Under the pieces are notes generated by a model. The model did not search any database, was not told the origin of the DNA, and saw only the letters and a list, made by a program, of their open reading frames with translations. From the NCBI GenBank assembly GCA_011037195.1, contig JAAEAF010014928.1:130128-194127 (forward strand): 64,000 nt of DNA, written 5' to 3'. How positions within the stretch are numbered: position 1 is the stretch's first letter; every line of letters starts with the position of its first letter. Positions 38,901-50,900 of the stretch are shown one piece after another. A program made the translations under genes and the position numbers. This stretch comes from Triatoma infestans. Lineage: Eukaryota; Arthropoda; Insecta; Hemiptera; Reduviidae.

Positions 38901-41900
38901 ATCGCTCTACCGCTCTCACTGCCTCCTAAAGCTATCACACCTACTGAAGTAACAGAAATTATCACTAAACTCCCTAAAAAGAAGAGCCCTGGCTACGATC
39001 TAATAACCTCTAATATTCTTCGCCAACTTCCACACAAAGCCATAGTATTCCTAACTACTCTTTACAACGCTATATTTAGAACTACATAGTTTCCTATCAT
39101 TTGGAAATTTGCTTCCGTACGTATGATTCTCAAACCGAACAAACTCACACATCTCCCTACCCCCTACCGTCCTATCAGCCTCCTCCCTATTTTAGCAAAG
39201 ATATTCGAAAAAATATTACTTCTACGTCTTCAACCAATTCTAGATTTTCACCAAATTATTCCTCACCATCAGTTTGGATTTCGTAGTGGACATTCCACAA
39301 TTCAGCAGGCACATCGCGTTGTGTTGTAGACGTCATCGCTACCTCCCTAGAGCGGAAGCAATACTGCGCTGGCATATTCTTGGACGTGTCAAGGGCGTTC
39401 GATTGCGTTTGGCACGAACGCTTATTGTGGAAGCTCAAAGGCATCCTACCTCACACATACTATCTTATTCTAAAATCATATTTAACAGACCGCTTCTACC
39501 AAGTTATTCAAGGATCATCTACTTCACCAGTTTACCCTATTCTTGCCGGAGTGCCACAAGGCAGCAGTCTGGCACCCATCCTTTACACAATTTACACTGC
39601 TGATATTCCAACACATCCCAACACAGCAGTCTTTACTTACGCCGATGGTACAGCAATACTTTCATCCCATAATGATCCTGTATGTTCCAAACGTTCCATC
39701 CACTATCATCTTCAGTTATTAGAATTCTGGCTAACTAAATGGAAAATAAAAATCAATACAAATAAATCTAAATTTATAGTATTCACCCTGAACAAAAAAA
39801 TCATACCTCCAGTCTACTTGTACAATAACCTAATACCAGCTGCAGACCATGTTCGTTACCTTGGACTTTACTTAGACAAACGACTGACTTGGAACCCTCA
39901 TACTAGGCTCAAACGGACGTACTTTAACCAACGTTACAGACTACTTGACAAACGCTCCAAACTGACCCTACAAAATAAAAGACGACTTTATATCGCATTG
40001 CCCGCACCAATTTGGAATTATGGACTAGAACTTTATGGTACCGCAAAACGAAACAACATTAACAGAATTCAAACCCTTCAATCCAAGATCCTACGTCGCA
40101 TCGTCGACGCGCCTTATTACGTCTCCAATAAAACTATACATACTGACCTCAACATTCATTCGTCCATACTCTAGCGAAATCCAAGTATCTCAATTTCCAC
40201 AGTAAACTTTCCCTCCATCCTAATCCTCTTGTTCATATTCTCTCTTCAACTACACTGCCAGAAAACCCTACGAGATGATTGAAGCGTCGTTGGCCCCGCG
40301 ACCATCTGGGCAACTACTGGTGGTTATCAATGGATAATCTACCATTCACGCCTTTCACGTCTTATTTTTATATACTTTTAGCATTTTTACTTGTTACATG
40401 TACAGCATGTAGTTGTAAAATTCTAAATAAAAGAAAAAAAAAAAAGGAGCATTACGTCTACCTAAGGTAGAGCTCGCTGCACCCCCCCCCCCAGGGTTCT
40501 AATTTCAAAAGCCTCCCAGAATGACTGTGCATGCTGATAGTCCTTCCGAGATGTGGCATTCATTTAGGGTGCTACAGAATGCCTCCTTAGGGGGTAGAAC
40601 CGTTTCCCTAAGTTTCTCGAAGGAGTCCGTGTAATCATAGGGGTAGACTTTTTTTCTTATGACCAGATCCATCTTGTCGGCGGGGAAGAATTTACCCGTA
40701 TCATTGAATTTGTCTCTGGGTAAAGTCTTTGACAACCTGTCTAAGCTGAAACCCATGAAGCGGAAGGTGTCCACAAATCTGGCGGTCAGGGCGTCCACTT
40801 TTTATTGAAGGAAATGTATTTTTCCTCGCTGTTGGGGATAACGTCAATACAACTTGAGTCATACCCCAACTCGTGAACAATAAAGTGGGCGTCATAACCG
40901 CTCAGATTGTGGGGGAATACGGGAAGGAAGCGAGGAGTTCTGTAGAGGATGTTATAGGAAGAGTGTGCAGAACCACGATACATACCTGTGATATGATCGT
41001 GATCCGCGACTTTAGGATCGGAATTGGTGTAGGACGAATGGCAAAAGTAGCAGGTTTAGGACTTTTGGAAATGTTCCAGCTGGGAAGGTGTCAAGGGTAG
41101 CATTTGCTACACCAGAGACACCTTTTCCGCAACTGCCTATATGTGAGTCATAGACTTCTCTGCGGCATCCTCACCTGAATAGATGTAGAGCTCCGCAGGA
41201 AAGTCGGCAGGCAGATAGTGGCGTGGAATGTCTTCTTGCCGCAAGTTGACGAAATGCACAACGTACTTCAAAGGCGCCGAAGCTCATTGGAAGGTGACTC
41301 TGGTACGGAGTGGTGTATCACTGACCCGCATTGTTGCCGTTACTATCTACTTTCTTTAATATACATTCAAAATCTGCGTATACGAGGAAGGGAACCCTCA
41401 TCTGTATTTTTGTATTTTTTTCAAAAGAAATAGTTGGAGGACGCCTATCGTCGCCGCATTCAGGCAGTACAATACGGCTCGGTCTGTTCACTCCACACTA
41501 CTCCGCATGCTCCTTCACCCGCTTTGCGGTGTTCACGCCGTCGGGGTTAAAATGCGTGAAGCATCGCTTGCAAACGTGCATCCTTTGTTGTGTTTTGTAA
41601 TCTGACGAGCCACTAATCTATCAAAATTGAGTATAATAAGTGAAAATTGAGTGAAATAAATATAGTTCCAGCGTCAGGAGAAGGAGATCACGATGGCCTT
41701 CCTTCTCCTGCTTTACCACCTTCAGAGGGTACACGTCTCCCTTCTCTCCAAGAGTGAAGACGTTGACCGAAATATTGTTATATTTCTCAAACTTCTTCAC
41801 TTCATGGAGAGGAGTGGGGAAAGAATGCAGTCAAAATTGTAACTGTGTTCTAAGTTCTTGTATTTGGAAAGGCATTGTGTTTTCTTTCAACGACGCGGGA

Positions 41901-44900
41901 GAGAATGGCATACTTGAAGCACCGGTCGTCAGTGTTCTGCACATTGATTACAGCTTTCTTAGTATTTATATGTAGGGGCAGCGGTATGAAGCTGCGACCC
42001 CCGGAGGTAGAAACCTATTTACTCTCAGAAGGACCCCGACGAACACCCTCAGAATCCAACCGCTCCCTTTCAGTGCGGACTTCTCCATCTCAGCAATAAT
42101 TTTTTTAAAACCTTCATTGAGGGTTTCTTGGATGGAGGAGTCTTCATAAATTGTTGTGTTCTTGGTGTTGAAGGCGCGATCGGTACTTTCACCTTTCATG
42201 TTTTCAAATGTCGCCTCCAAGACTAAATTATACTTTAAGGGAGCTTCATTCTCTGTCATGTACTCCGTGGGCAGCCGTCGCAATGTATCTAACTGACTGG
42301 TTAGAAATTCTAATGCATCGGCTCCACCGGAGCATGGAAGGAAGTATGTTCGCAGAGTTCCTCCGAAAGCGATTTCTAGCTCATACAACTGCCCTTGAGC
42401 CGCATGTAGTCGAGCTCTCTTTGGCATGACGGCCGTGCTTCATTGCCGCAACGCCGCACATGAGCAAGCAAAGATTTCCTGTAAGAATATCTTTTGCCAC
42501 AAGATTGAAATGTCCGGTTTTGCTCATGTGCCTCGTATGCGGCTTCATGATGTTCCTTAAAATCCTTCAAACAAACATTTTCTTAGAAAACTGGCACTCC
42601 ATTTTTAGAAATATAAAAGTATAAATACGCACAAAACTTAAAACTAAAAACCCATCACCGGAATAAAGCATAAAAAACTATAACTACTCACAAATATACG
42701 TACAATAAATGAAATAAAAATAATAAAACTTTAAAACGTTAATAAATATATTATGTAAATAGTTAAAAAATTAAATAAGATAAAATAGGAATATCTATAA
42801 TGATAAAATAAGAAAAAAAAATAAAAGCAATAAAATAATAATAAGCAAAAACAAAGATGAAATGATTAATAGAAAAATAATAAAATTTTAGAACGTTAAT
42901 AAATATATTAAGGTCAAAAATAAAATCAGAACCAAATATTAATAATTATAATAAAACAAAATAGAGATATAGCAATAAAAGCAAGCAATAAGAGCAATAA
43001 AATAATAATGATAAGGAAAGTTAAAATGATTAAGAAATAATGGAAACAGTACTCACGGCTAGTTCTTCAGATGACAAGGCACAGCAAAACTAGAATGACG
43101 ACGAGCACAAAGAGTGTAAGCTTTTTATACTGTCAGATGAATCGATATTTAAAATAATCGATTATTAGGCTGCATGTAAATACTGCATTCCTATTAGCTA
43201 AGCGCAGGAGAGTCACAATTCTATTGCTAGTGCCATAATCGAAATAAAATATTGAAAGTATAGTACTGCATTCTATTTGGTTGAGAAAATGACGTCAAGA
43301 GCGGGGGTAGATTGTAGTGGTCTGCAATAAGTCTCCTTGAGGATATAACATTGTATATCATTGTATAAACATACTTTATTTCATAATAGAATTAAGTATT
43401 ACAAAACGTGCTAAGAAGACCTGTAGTAATAGGTCCGGACAGGCAAGAAACGTAATGAGTACAAAGTATAATAAACAAAACAATTAAAAAAATAAAAATA
43501 GTTTTTTTTCTGAATAGGATTAAGTATTAACATTGTTGGAAAAAAAAAAATAACCCATTTCTAGGATGACTTAAATTTTTCTTAATAGGATTAAGTATTA
43601 GAAAACATGCTAGGAAGAAACCTAGTGGTACCTGTGGTAGCATGTCCGGACAGGCAAGTTATGTTTATTTGAGTCCAAAGTTGAATAAACAAAATAATAA
43701 AAAGCGATTAAGATAAGAATAGTTTTTTTTTTTGCTAATTAGGACAAAGTTTAATTTCAAAAGGTGATGCAATAACTAACCTGTTGTAGTAGAAGCAATA
43801 GATAGTATTTTTCTTATTAATAAATTTATATTCATAAAATCGTTATTAATCAATATGAATAATCGATATATTGCGATTGGCAGTGACATATTGAAACACT
43901 ATAGGCTGTGTGTCGTTATCTGAATGCGAATTTACTACATTAGAATGGTTTTGTTATACATATAAAATTAAACATTTAATATATTTTTAATCAATAAGGC
44001 AGTGGCAATGATGTTGGCGTGACGTCATAGGAGTGGGAATTGTCGAGAAGGCAGAGGTTTTATTATACAATATGATAAATTCGATATTTCTAATCAATAA
44101 GGCAGCGGCAGATATAGTGACGGTGAGCATGCTTGAAACGCGCAATGACGTCATAGGAGTGAGGATAAACGTTACTATAGTAGATTGTTTTTCCAGATGC
44201 TGTTCAGTACTTTTTAAGTGCGCGTCGTGTTAAGTATAGAGTGAAATATCAGCAGCAGGCAGCTGGAAGGGGTAAGTCAATTTTTTATTATTATTATTAT
44301 TATTTTGATTGTGTGGTGAAAGTTAGATGCCATTCCGCCATATTGTTTTTAAACTGAATGTTTCTTGAGTGGGTTAAGCAGGAATAAAATTATGATAGTG
44401 CGGAGGTTAAGATAGAAGTGTACGTTGAAAACTATAGCTAGGGAGAGGACCATTGTGGCCGACTGGTTATGATAGACTTCCAACGTAAAAATTTTAGGAT
44501 CGAATCGCAGGTATGACAAGTTTTTTCATATAAAATAAAAAAATAATTCCCCTCTCGAAAGGAAGCGGTTGGACTCTGAAGGTATTCGACGGGGTCCTTC
44601 TGAGAGTAAATAAAATATTGATAGTACAGTACTGCATTCTGATTGGTTGAGAAAATGACGTCAAGAGCGGGGGCAGATTGTAGTGGTCTGCAATAGTCTC
44701 CTTGTGGATTAAGTCTTAACATTGTATATCATTGTATAAACATACTTTTTTCATAATAGGATTAAGTATTAACAATGTTAGAAACAAAAAAATAAACTTT
44801 TCCTAGAAGTCACACATTGTATGTACATTTTTTATAATAGGATTAAGATTAACAATATTCGAAAAAATAAACCTTTCGCAAAGATGGGCAGGTTTTATGA

Positions 44901-47900
44901 GTTCACATTCTTGTTGAGAAATGCATGATAACTCATTGTATATACAAACATTTTTCATTATAGGATTAAGTATTCCAAAACATGCTACGAAGACCTGTGG
45001 TAACATGTCCGGACAGGCAAGACTGGTAATGAGTACAAAGTTTAATAAACAAAACATTAAAAAGAGTATAAGATAAAAATAGATTTTTTTTTCTAAATAG
45101 GAATAAGTATTAACATTGTTAGAAATAATAAAATCAGCCTTTTCCTGGATGACTCATTGTATATACTTACGTTTTACTTAATAGGTTTAAGTATTACAAA
45201 ACATTCCCCGCACGGGGTGGGCTGTTGTATGCAGCCACCTGAGGTGTAGCGTCCCCACGGGTTACCGTAGCTCAGTACACCATACACAATGCACCAAAAC
45301 AATACACATCAATACATATTCACAGTACACTGACACATTATACAAAGGTCACCACAGTACACACCTTAGGGCCACCCCTAAGTTAGGACGGTCAGTACTC
45401 GCATTCGTGCTTGTATATGCGGGCTCCCCGTCCGCACCTGGCCGAGGGGCGCCCATGTTTCTCTCCGCATGGGTGAAACAGAGGCTCGGGGAAGACCGCA
45501 GCTGGAGGTTGAGGTGAACGTCTACCTGCGGGATTTGGGATCCAACACGCCTCTTTGCTGTGAATCGGAGCCGAGCGAACTGGGGTTTGGGGAAATAGCA
45601 CGCCTCAAACTAGGGGAAACACCTGTGCCAGCCAGCTGGCCAGGAGGTGGTGTAGAGGAGGCTTCCCGGAAGGCCTACGGAACCATCGGCGGCTGCCACT
45701 GGGTCTGGTGCGCAGTGCAAAGATGGGAAAGGACGACTGGAACGGAAGTGCTCTTCTATGGTGCGCAGGGATAGCGGGAGGTGGAATGCTGGCTGTTGCC
45801 TCGGCTATGGTCCGAGAACGCGACCCTGTGCCTGAATGGGGCAAATACCCAAACATATTATGGATGGTAAAATAACAAGACCATTAGGGAATGGGGGGGA
45901 AGATGATAGTGGAGAAGGTAAAAACCCGTTTGAGAAGAGGGCTAAACTGCAGAGGACACCCCCTCTGGTGACCAGTTTAGCTGCTACGGGAGAAAAAGGG
46001 AAAGTAGACGCAGCACGCGCAGCGGAAAGGACGGTAGGAGATTCGGGGAGGGCAAGTGCGAAAGGAGGTTTATCTACACCTACCTGGCAGAATAGTCCAG
46101 CCCAGGAGAAGAGGGAGAAATATCGTAAGGAGGAGGAGTTGCAGTGGAACAGATGCAAGACTATCCTCAGGAAAATGCAGGAGATTACCTGTAAGCAGAA
46201 GAATGTGAGCATAAACATTAAAAAGGCTCTGATTGAGATGGAAGAGGCGATGGAGGCTGTGGACTGTAACCGAAAGGCCTGGAAAGCAGCTGGTAGAAGC
46301 CCTCAGGAGCAAGTGCAGGGGTTGACGCGTGCGACGCAGACCCCGGCGATAGAAAAAACTCCGGCGGAGACGCCGATTGCTGGCGATAGTAAAAGGGTTG
46401 CCTCTAGCGGCGGAACGACCGTGGACCACGGAGAAGAAAAGGAAAGAAGAGGGGACTCCTGATGGGTGGGCGGTCGCCCAGTCAAAAAAGGTCCGTAGGC
46501 GGGACAAAAAGGAGGCCATGGTAAATGAAGAGCGGGAAGAGAGCCCCGGAAGTAATAAAAAGAGGAAAAAAAAGAAGAAAAAGAAAACGACCCGACCGAC
46601 CCGACCCGACGCGTTGCTGATTAAGCCAACGGAGGGTAGGACATATGCGGAGGTGCTCGGGGAAATACGAAAGAAGGCCAGCCCGGAGGGGGCGAGCACA
46701 GACGTCAAGGCGATCCGGCGAACGAGGGCAGGGGACGTCCTTCTGGAATTGAGCGCAAATCCGTCAGATAAGAAGGGTTTCACGGATGTATTGAGGACCA
46801 TCCTTGGGGATCGGGCAACGATACGTAGCCTTGAACCTATGGACACCCTGGAGATTAGGGACATGGATAGCCTTACACAGAAGATGAGGTGCGGGAGGCC
46901 ATCTTGAGGGAGATTGGAGAGCTGACCGGCGAATTGAGGGTCATGGTCACCAAGACGAATGCCAGAGAGCAGAGAATGGCTATCGTGGTGCTTGCCGCAC
47001 GGGGAGCCAGTGAGTCGATGAAGACCGGCCGTATTAAAATAGGGTGGATCAACTGCAGGATAAGGCGTAGGGTCGAAGTGATTCGATGCATGCCTGCTTT
47101 GACTTCGGTCATCGGCAGACAGATTGCAGGGGGCCGGATAGAAAGAGGTTAGGAATTTGTATCCAGTGCGGAGAGGAGGGTCATGTGAAGAAGGAGTGCA
47201 GAGGGGAACCGAAATGCGTTCTGTGTGAAGAGCGCGGTTTAGGTACGGAGGCACTAAACATGTCCTCGGGACAGGAGGATGCCCAACATTTAGAGAAGCA
47301 TTGGATGAGAAACGTAAGAATAGTGGATTATGAGGATCCTCCAGGGGAATCTCCATCGAAGCAGAACTGCGGATGCTCTGTTGGATCAACTAAGTCTGGA
47401 CAAGAGACCTGACATTGTGTTGATTAGTGAGCAGTACCGTAATAGAGAGAGATCCGACTGGTATGCTGATGTTCTCGGAACGGCAGCGATCTGAATACCG
47501 GAGACAGGGACCGCTCACGTGATGAGGCATGGTGCCGAACGTGGGTTTGTCTGGGTTATGAATGGAGGTATTACTTATGTAAGCTGCTACCTCAGCACGA
47601 ATGTGAACATTCTCGAATTCAGAGAATTAGTGGACGGGATTGAGGACTTCACGCGGTAGCTGGAGGGTGCGGCTGTAGTCGCTGGGGACTTCAACGCCAG
47701 GGCGGTGGAGTGGGGTATGAATACCACGGATTCCAGAGGAAGATATATCCTCGAAATGGCAGCTAGGACGGGGCTTACGGTGGCTAACGTGGTTAACACA
47801 CCCACTTTTCGAAGACCCGGCCAGTCAGGGACGATTCCTGATATCACCCTGGTGTCAGACCGCCTAGAACGGGAGGTGGTGGGGTGGAGAGTGATTGAGG

Positions 47901-50900
47901 ATTACACTGGCAGCGACCATCAATATATCACCTTCGATTTGTCCCCTGGGCATCGCGCGGTGACATATAATCAGGGGGGTACGAATGGATGGAAGGTAGA
48001 TAAGATGGATGAGACGATTCTGTCAGAGGTTATTGAAAGTGAACACGGTGCGGGGGCACGTCGGAGGACATTGTTGGCGCCACCATGCGGCTGATACGGC
48101 GGGCATGTGATATGGCCATGCCGAGGAAGAGTAAGAGCCGTAGAGGGAGGACCCCGGTTTACTGGTGGACGGATGAGATCGCCGAGCTCAGGAGGAGGTG
48201 GTCGGTTTCAGACGTGGTCGGTCTACCATTGGAGCCGTGGAAGAGGTGGTGAAAACTGCATACAGGGCACAGCTGGGGACCTGGCGTACGAGGCGGGTCG
48301 TGCTATTGGCAACGATGGATGTCCGTAATGCCTTTAATTCGGCAAGGTGGGTGGACATATTAGCGAGCCTGGAAACCGTGTTCCATACGCCGGAATACCT
48401 ATTACGGGTGATACGCAGCTACCTGAGGGACAGACAGCTGCGCTATGATACTGCGGAGGGACCCCGTAGTAGAGTTGTTACAGGGGGAGCGGCGCAGGGC
48501 TCTATCCTAGGCCCCGATCTGTGGAATGTGGCCTATGATGGCATTCTGCGAATGGGTATGCCGGAAGACTCGTTCCTGGTGGGCTACGCGGATGATATTG
48601 CCGCGGTGGTGGTAGCCAGGGATTACGAGGTGGCACATATAAGATTGCGTCAAGTAATGCGGCGTGTCACGGCCTGGTTAGAGGAACATGGTCTGAGTTT
48701 GGCTCCGGAGAAGACGGAGATAGTGTTGCTCACTAGATGTCGGATCCCAAGTGCCTGGGGCGTGAGGATCGACGGCAGAACGTTGAAAGCTCAGAGCTCC
48801 GTCCGGTACTTGGGGGTGCATTTAGACACCAAGCTGACGTTCTGGGAGCAAGTGCGGCGCTCCAGCGAGAAGGCGGCAAGGGTAACTGCGAGCTTGAGCA
48901 GGTTGATGGCTAATGTGGGAGGACCGAGGGCCAGCAGACGCCGGCTCCTCATGTCCGTCACAAATGGCATCCTTTTGTACGGATGCGAGGTTTGGGCTAG
49001 AGCCCTAAGAAAGAAACGACACCAGAGGCAGCTGACCGCGGTGCAGAGGAGGGGGGCTTTGAGGATCGCCAGTGCGTACCGCACTGTGTCGTGGCCTGCG
49101 GTTTTGGTGGTTGCAGGGGTAGCTCCTATCGACCTCATGGCGCAAGAGAGATGGCAGTCCGGGAGATGAAGGCCGAGATTGGAGAGGCGCAGGCCAGATT
49201 GCTAGCCAGGAGGACCATGTTGATGAGGTGGCAGGAGCGTTGGGAGGAGGAGCATCGCGGTAGGTGGACGGCAAGGCTCATCCCAAGCTTGGAGGAATGG
49301 GTGAGTAGAAAGCACGGCGAGGTCGATTACTTTCTCACCCAATTTCTCACGGGACACGGTTGCTTTGCCGTTTACCTGTGTAGGGTGGGGAAGGTAGGAG
49401 ACTCGGCGTGCATATACGGAGATGCCGCCAGAGACGACGCCTGCCACACCTTTTTCGTGTGTGAGAGATGGGCGAGAGAAAGACGAAGGCTGGAGGCTGA
49501 AATCGGGAGGGTTACCCCGGAAACGGTGGTGAGGACCATGCTCATCCGAAGAGACTGGTGGGACAGGGTTGTTATCTTTGTCCGGACGGCTCTTCGGATG
49601 AAGATTATTGAGATGAACCGGCACCTCGACCTCCCGAGGACGGGGTCCAGCTAGTCTGGAGTGTGCCCGTTAGGGCGTATTACGAGGCACCACCGCGAAG
49701 TAATACCTTAGCAGTTCCGGGGTGGGCGTATGCCTGCGAGAGAGGAGGGGGTTTTTAGGGGTTCGAGCCCCACACTTGTGCGAAGGCATTTTCCCCCCCT
49801 CCAAAAAAAAAGAAAAAAGTATTACAAAACACGCTAAGAAGACCTGTGTGCAACAAGCATGAGGCCAAAAAGAAAAAGACCTGTGGTAACATGTTCGGAT
49901 AGGCAAGATATATTTATTTGAGTACAAAGTTGAATAAACAAAATAATAAAAGTGATTAAAATAAGAATAGATAATTTTTTTTTTTCCTAGTTAGAACAAA
50001 GTTTAATTTCAAAAGGTGATGCAATAACTAACCTGTTGCGGTAGAAGCAATAGATAGCATTTTCTTAAAAATAAATTATATTCATAAAATCGATTTTAAT
50101 CAATATGAATAATCGATATTTGTAATCGATATATTGGGATTGGCGATGAAACACTGTAGGCTGTGTGACGTAATCTGAATGGGAATTGTCTAGAAGGCAG
50201 TGGTAATAAATAAATCAATATGTATGTTTTTAATCAATAAGGCAGTGGCAATGCTATTGCTGTGTGACGTCATACGAATAATATATTGAAAAGGCAATGG
50301 TTTTGTAATATATAATAAAATTGATATTTGTAATCAATAAGGCAGCGGCAGATATGCGCATGCCCCAAACTAGCAATTACGTCATAGGAGGGGGGATAAA
50401 GGTTACTATAGTAGATTGTATTGCCAGATGCAGTTCAGTTCTGTGTAAGTGCGCGTCGTGTTAATATCAGCAGCAGCAGCGAGCTGGAAGGGGTAAGTCA
50501 ATTTTTTTTTTACTTTCTCTTACTCCTAGTAAGAGGAAGTATTGTAATCGTGTCAAATTTTCGATATCGAGTTTTTACCGGAAATATCCGTTTTGAGGTC
50601 CCCTGAGTCCAAAAAAGTGGTTTTTAGCAAATGGTCTGTGTGTGTGTGTGTTGTGTGTGTGTGTGTGGTGGTGGTTGTCTGTGTGTGGTATGTATGTGAA
50701 CAGCATAGCTCAAAACGAAAAACCGTAGAAAGTTGAAACTTGATATTCCGTTTAGGTATCACTGTGGGATCTGACACTACGTTATCTGTCAAAATTCCTC
50801 AACCGGAAGTACCACTTTACTAGTTGGATTTTTTACTTTTTTGCGATTTTCTCAAAAATGGCTCCGACGATTTTCTTTAAACATCAAACATCAACCACAC

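Larger units (their letters stand above)
35896..40444 (+). mobile_element. Jockey-clade LINE 'W' inserted in the polymerase gene
   Basis: 4.55 kb bracketed by a 12-bp target duplication, aggagcattacg (35884-35895 and 40445-40456), ending in a poly-A tract (40430-40445). It has a 5' region of about 400 bp, ORF1 with zinc knuckles, and ORF2 with endonuclease and RT. Near full length but with several frameshifts. Excising it restores the polymerase codons for LCDIFENF exactly. Confidence 0.9.
45204..49816 (+). mobile_element. R1-clade LINE 'V' inserted in the right terminal region
   Basis: 4.6 kb bracketed by a 15-bp direct repeat, aagtattacaaaaca (45189-45203 and 49817-49831). It has a GC-rich 5' UTR of about 630 bp, ORF1, ORF2 and a 3' UTR with ggggttcgagcccc, ending in an A-rich tail. 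The base composition (GC-rich) contrasts sharply with the AT-rich host element. Stops, frameshifts and an internal deletion make it inactive. Confidence 0.9.

Noticed and set aside
46070..47389. A 439-codon open frame on the minus strand
   Set aside because: It is antisense to LINE V ORF1, whose plus-strand product has R1 gag and zinc-knuckle motifs. GC-rich coding DNA often leaves such long antisense frames. The product is Arg/Ser/Pro/Leu-rich with no domain.
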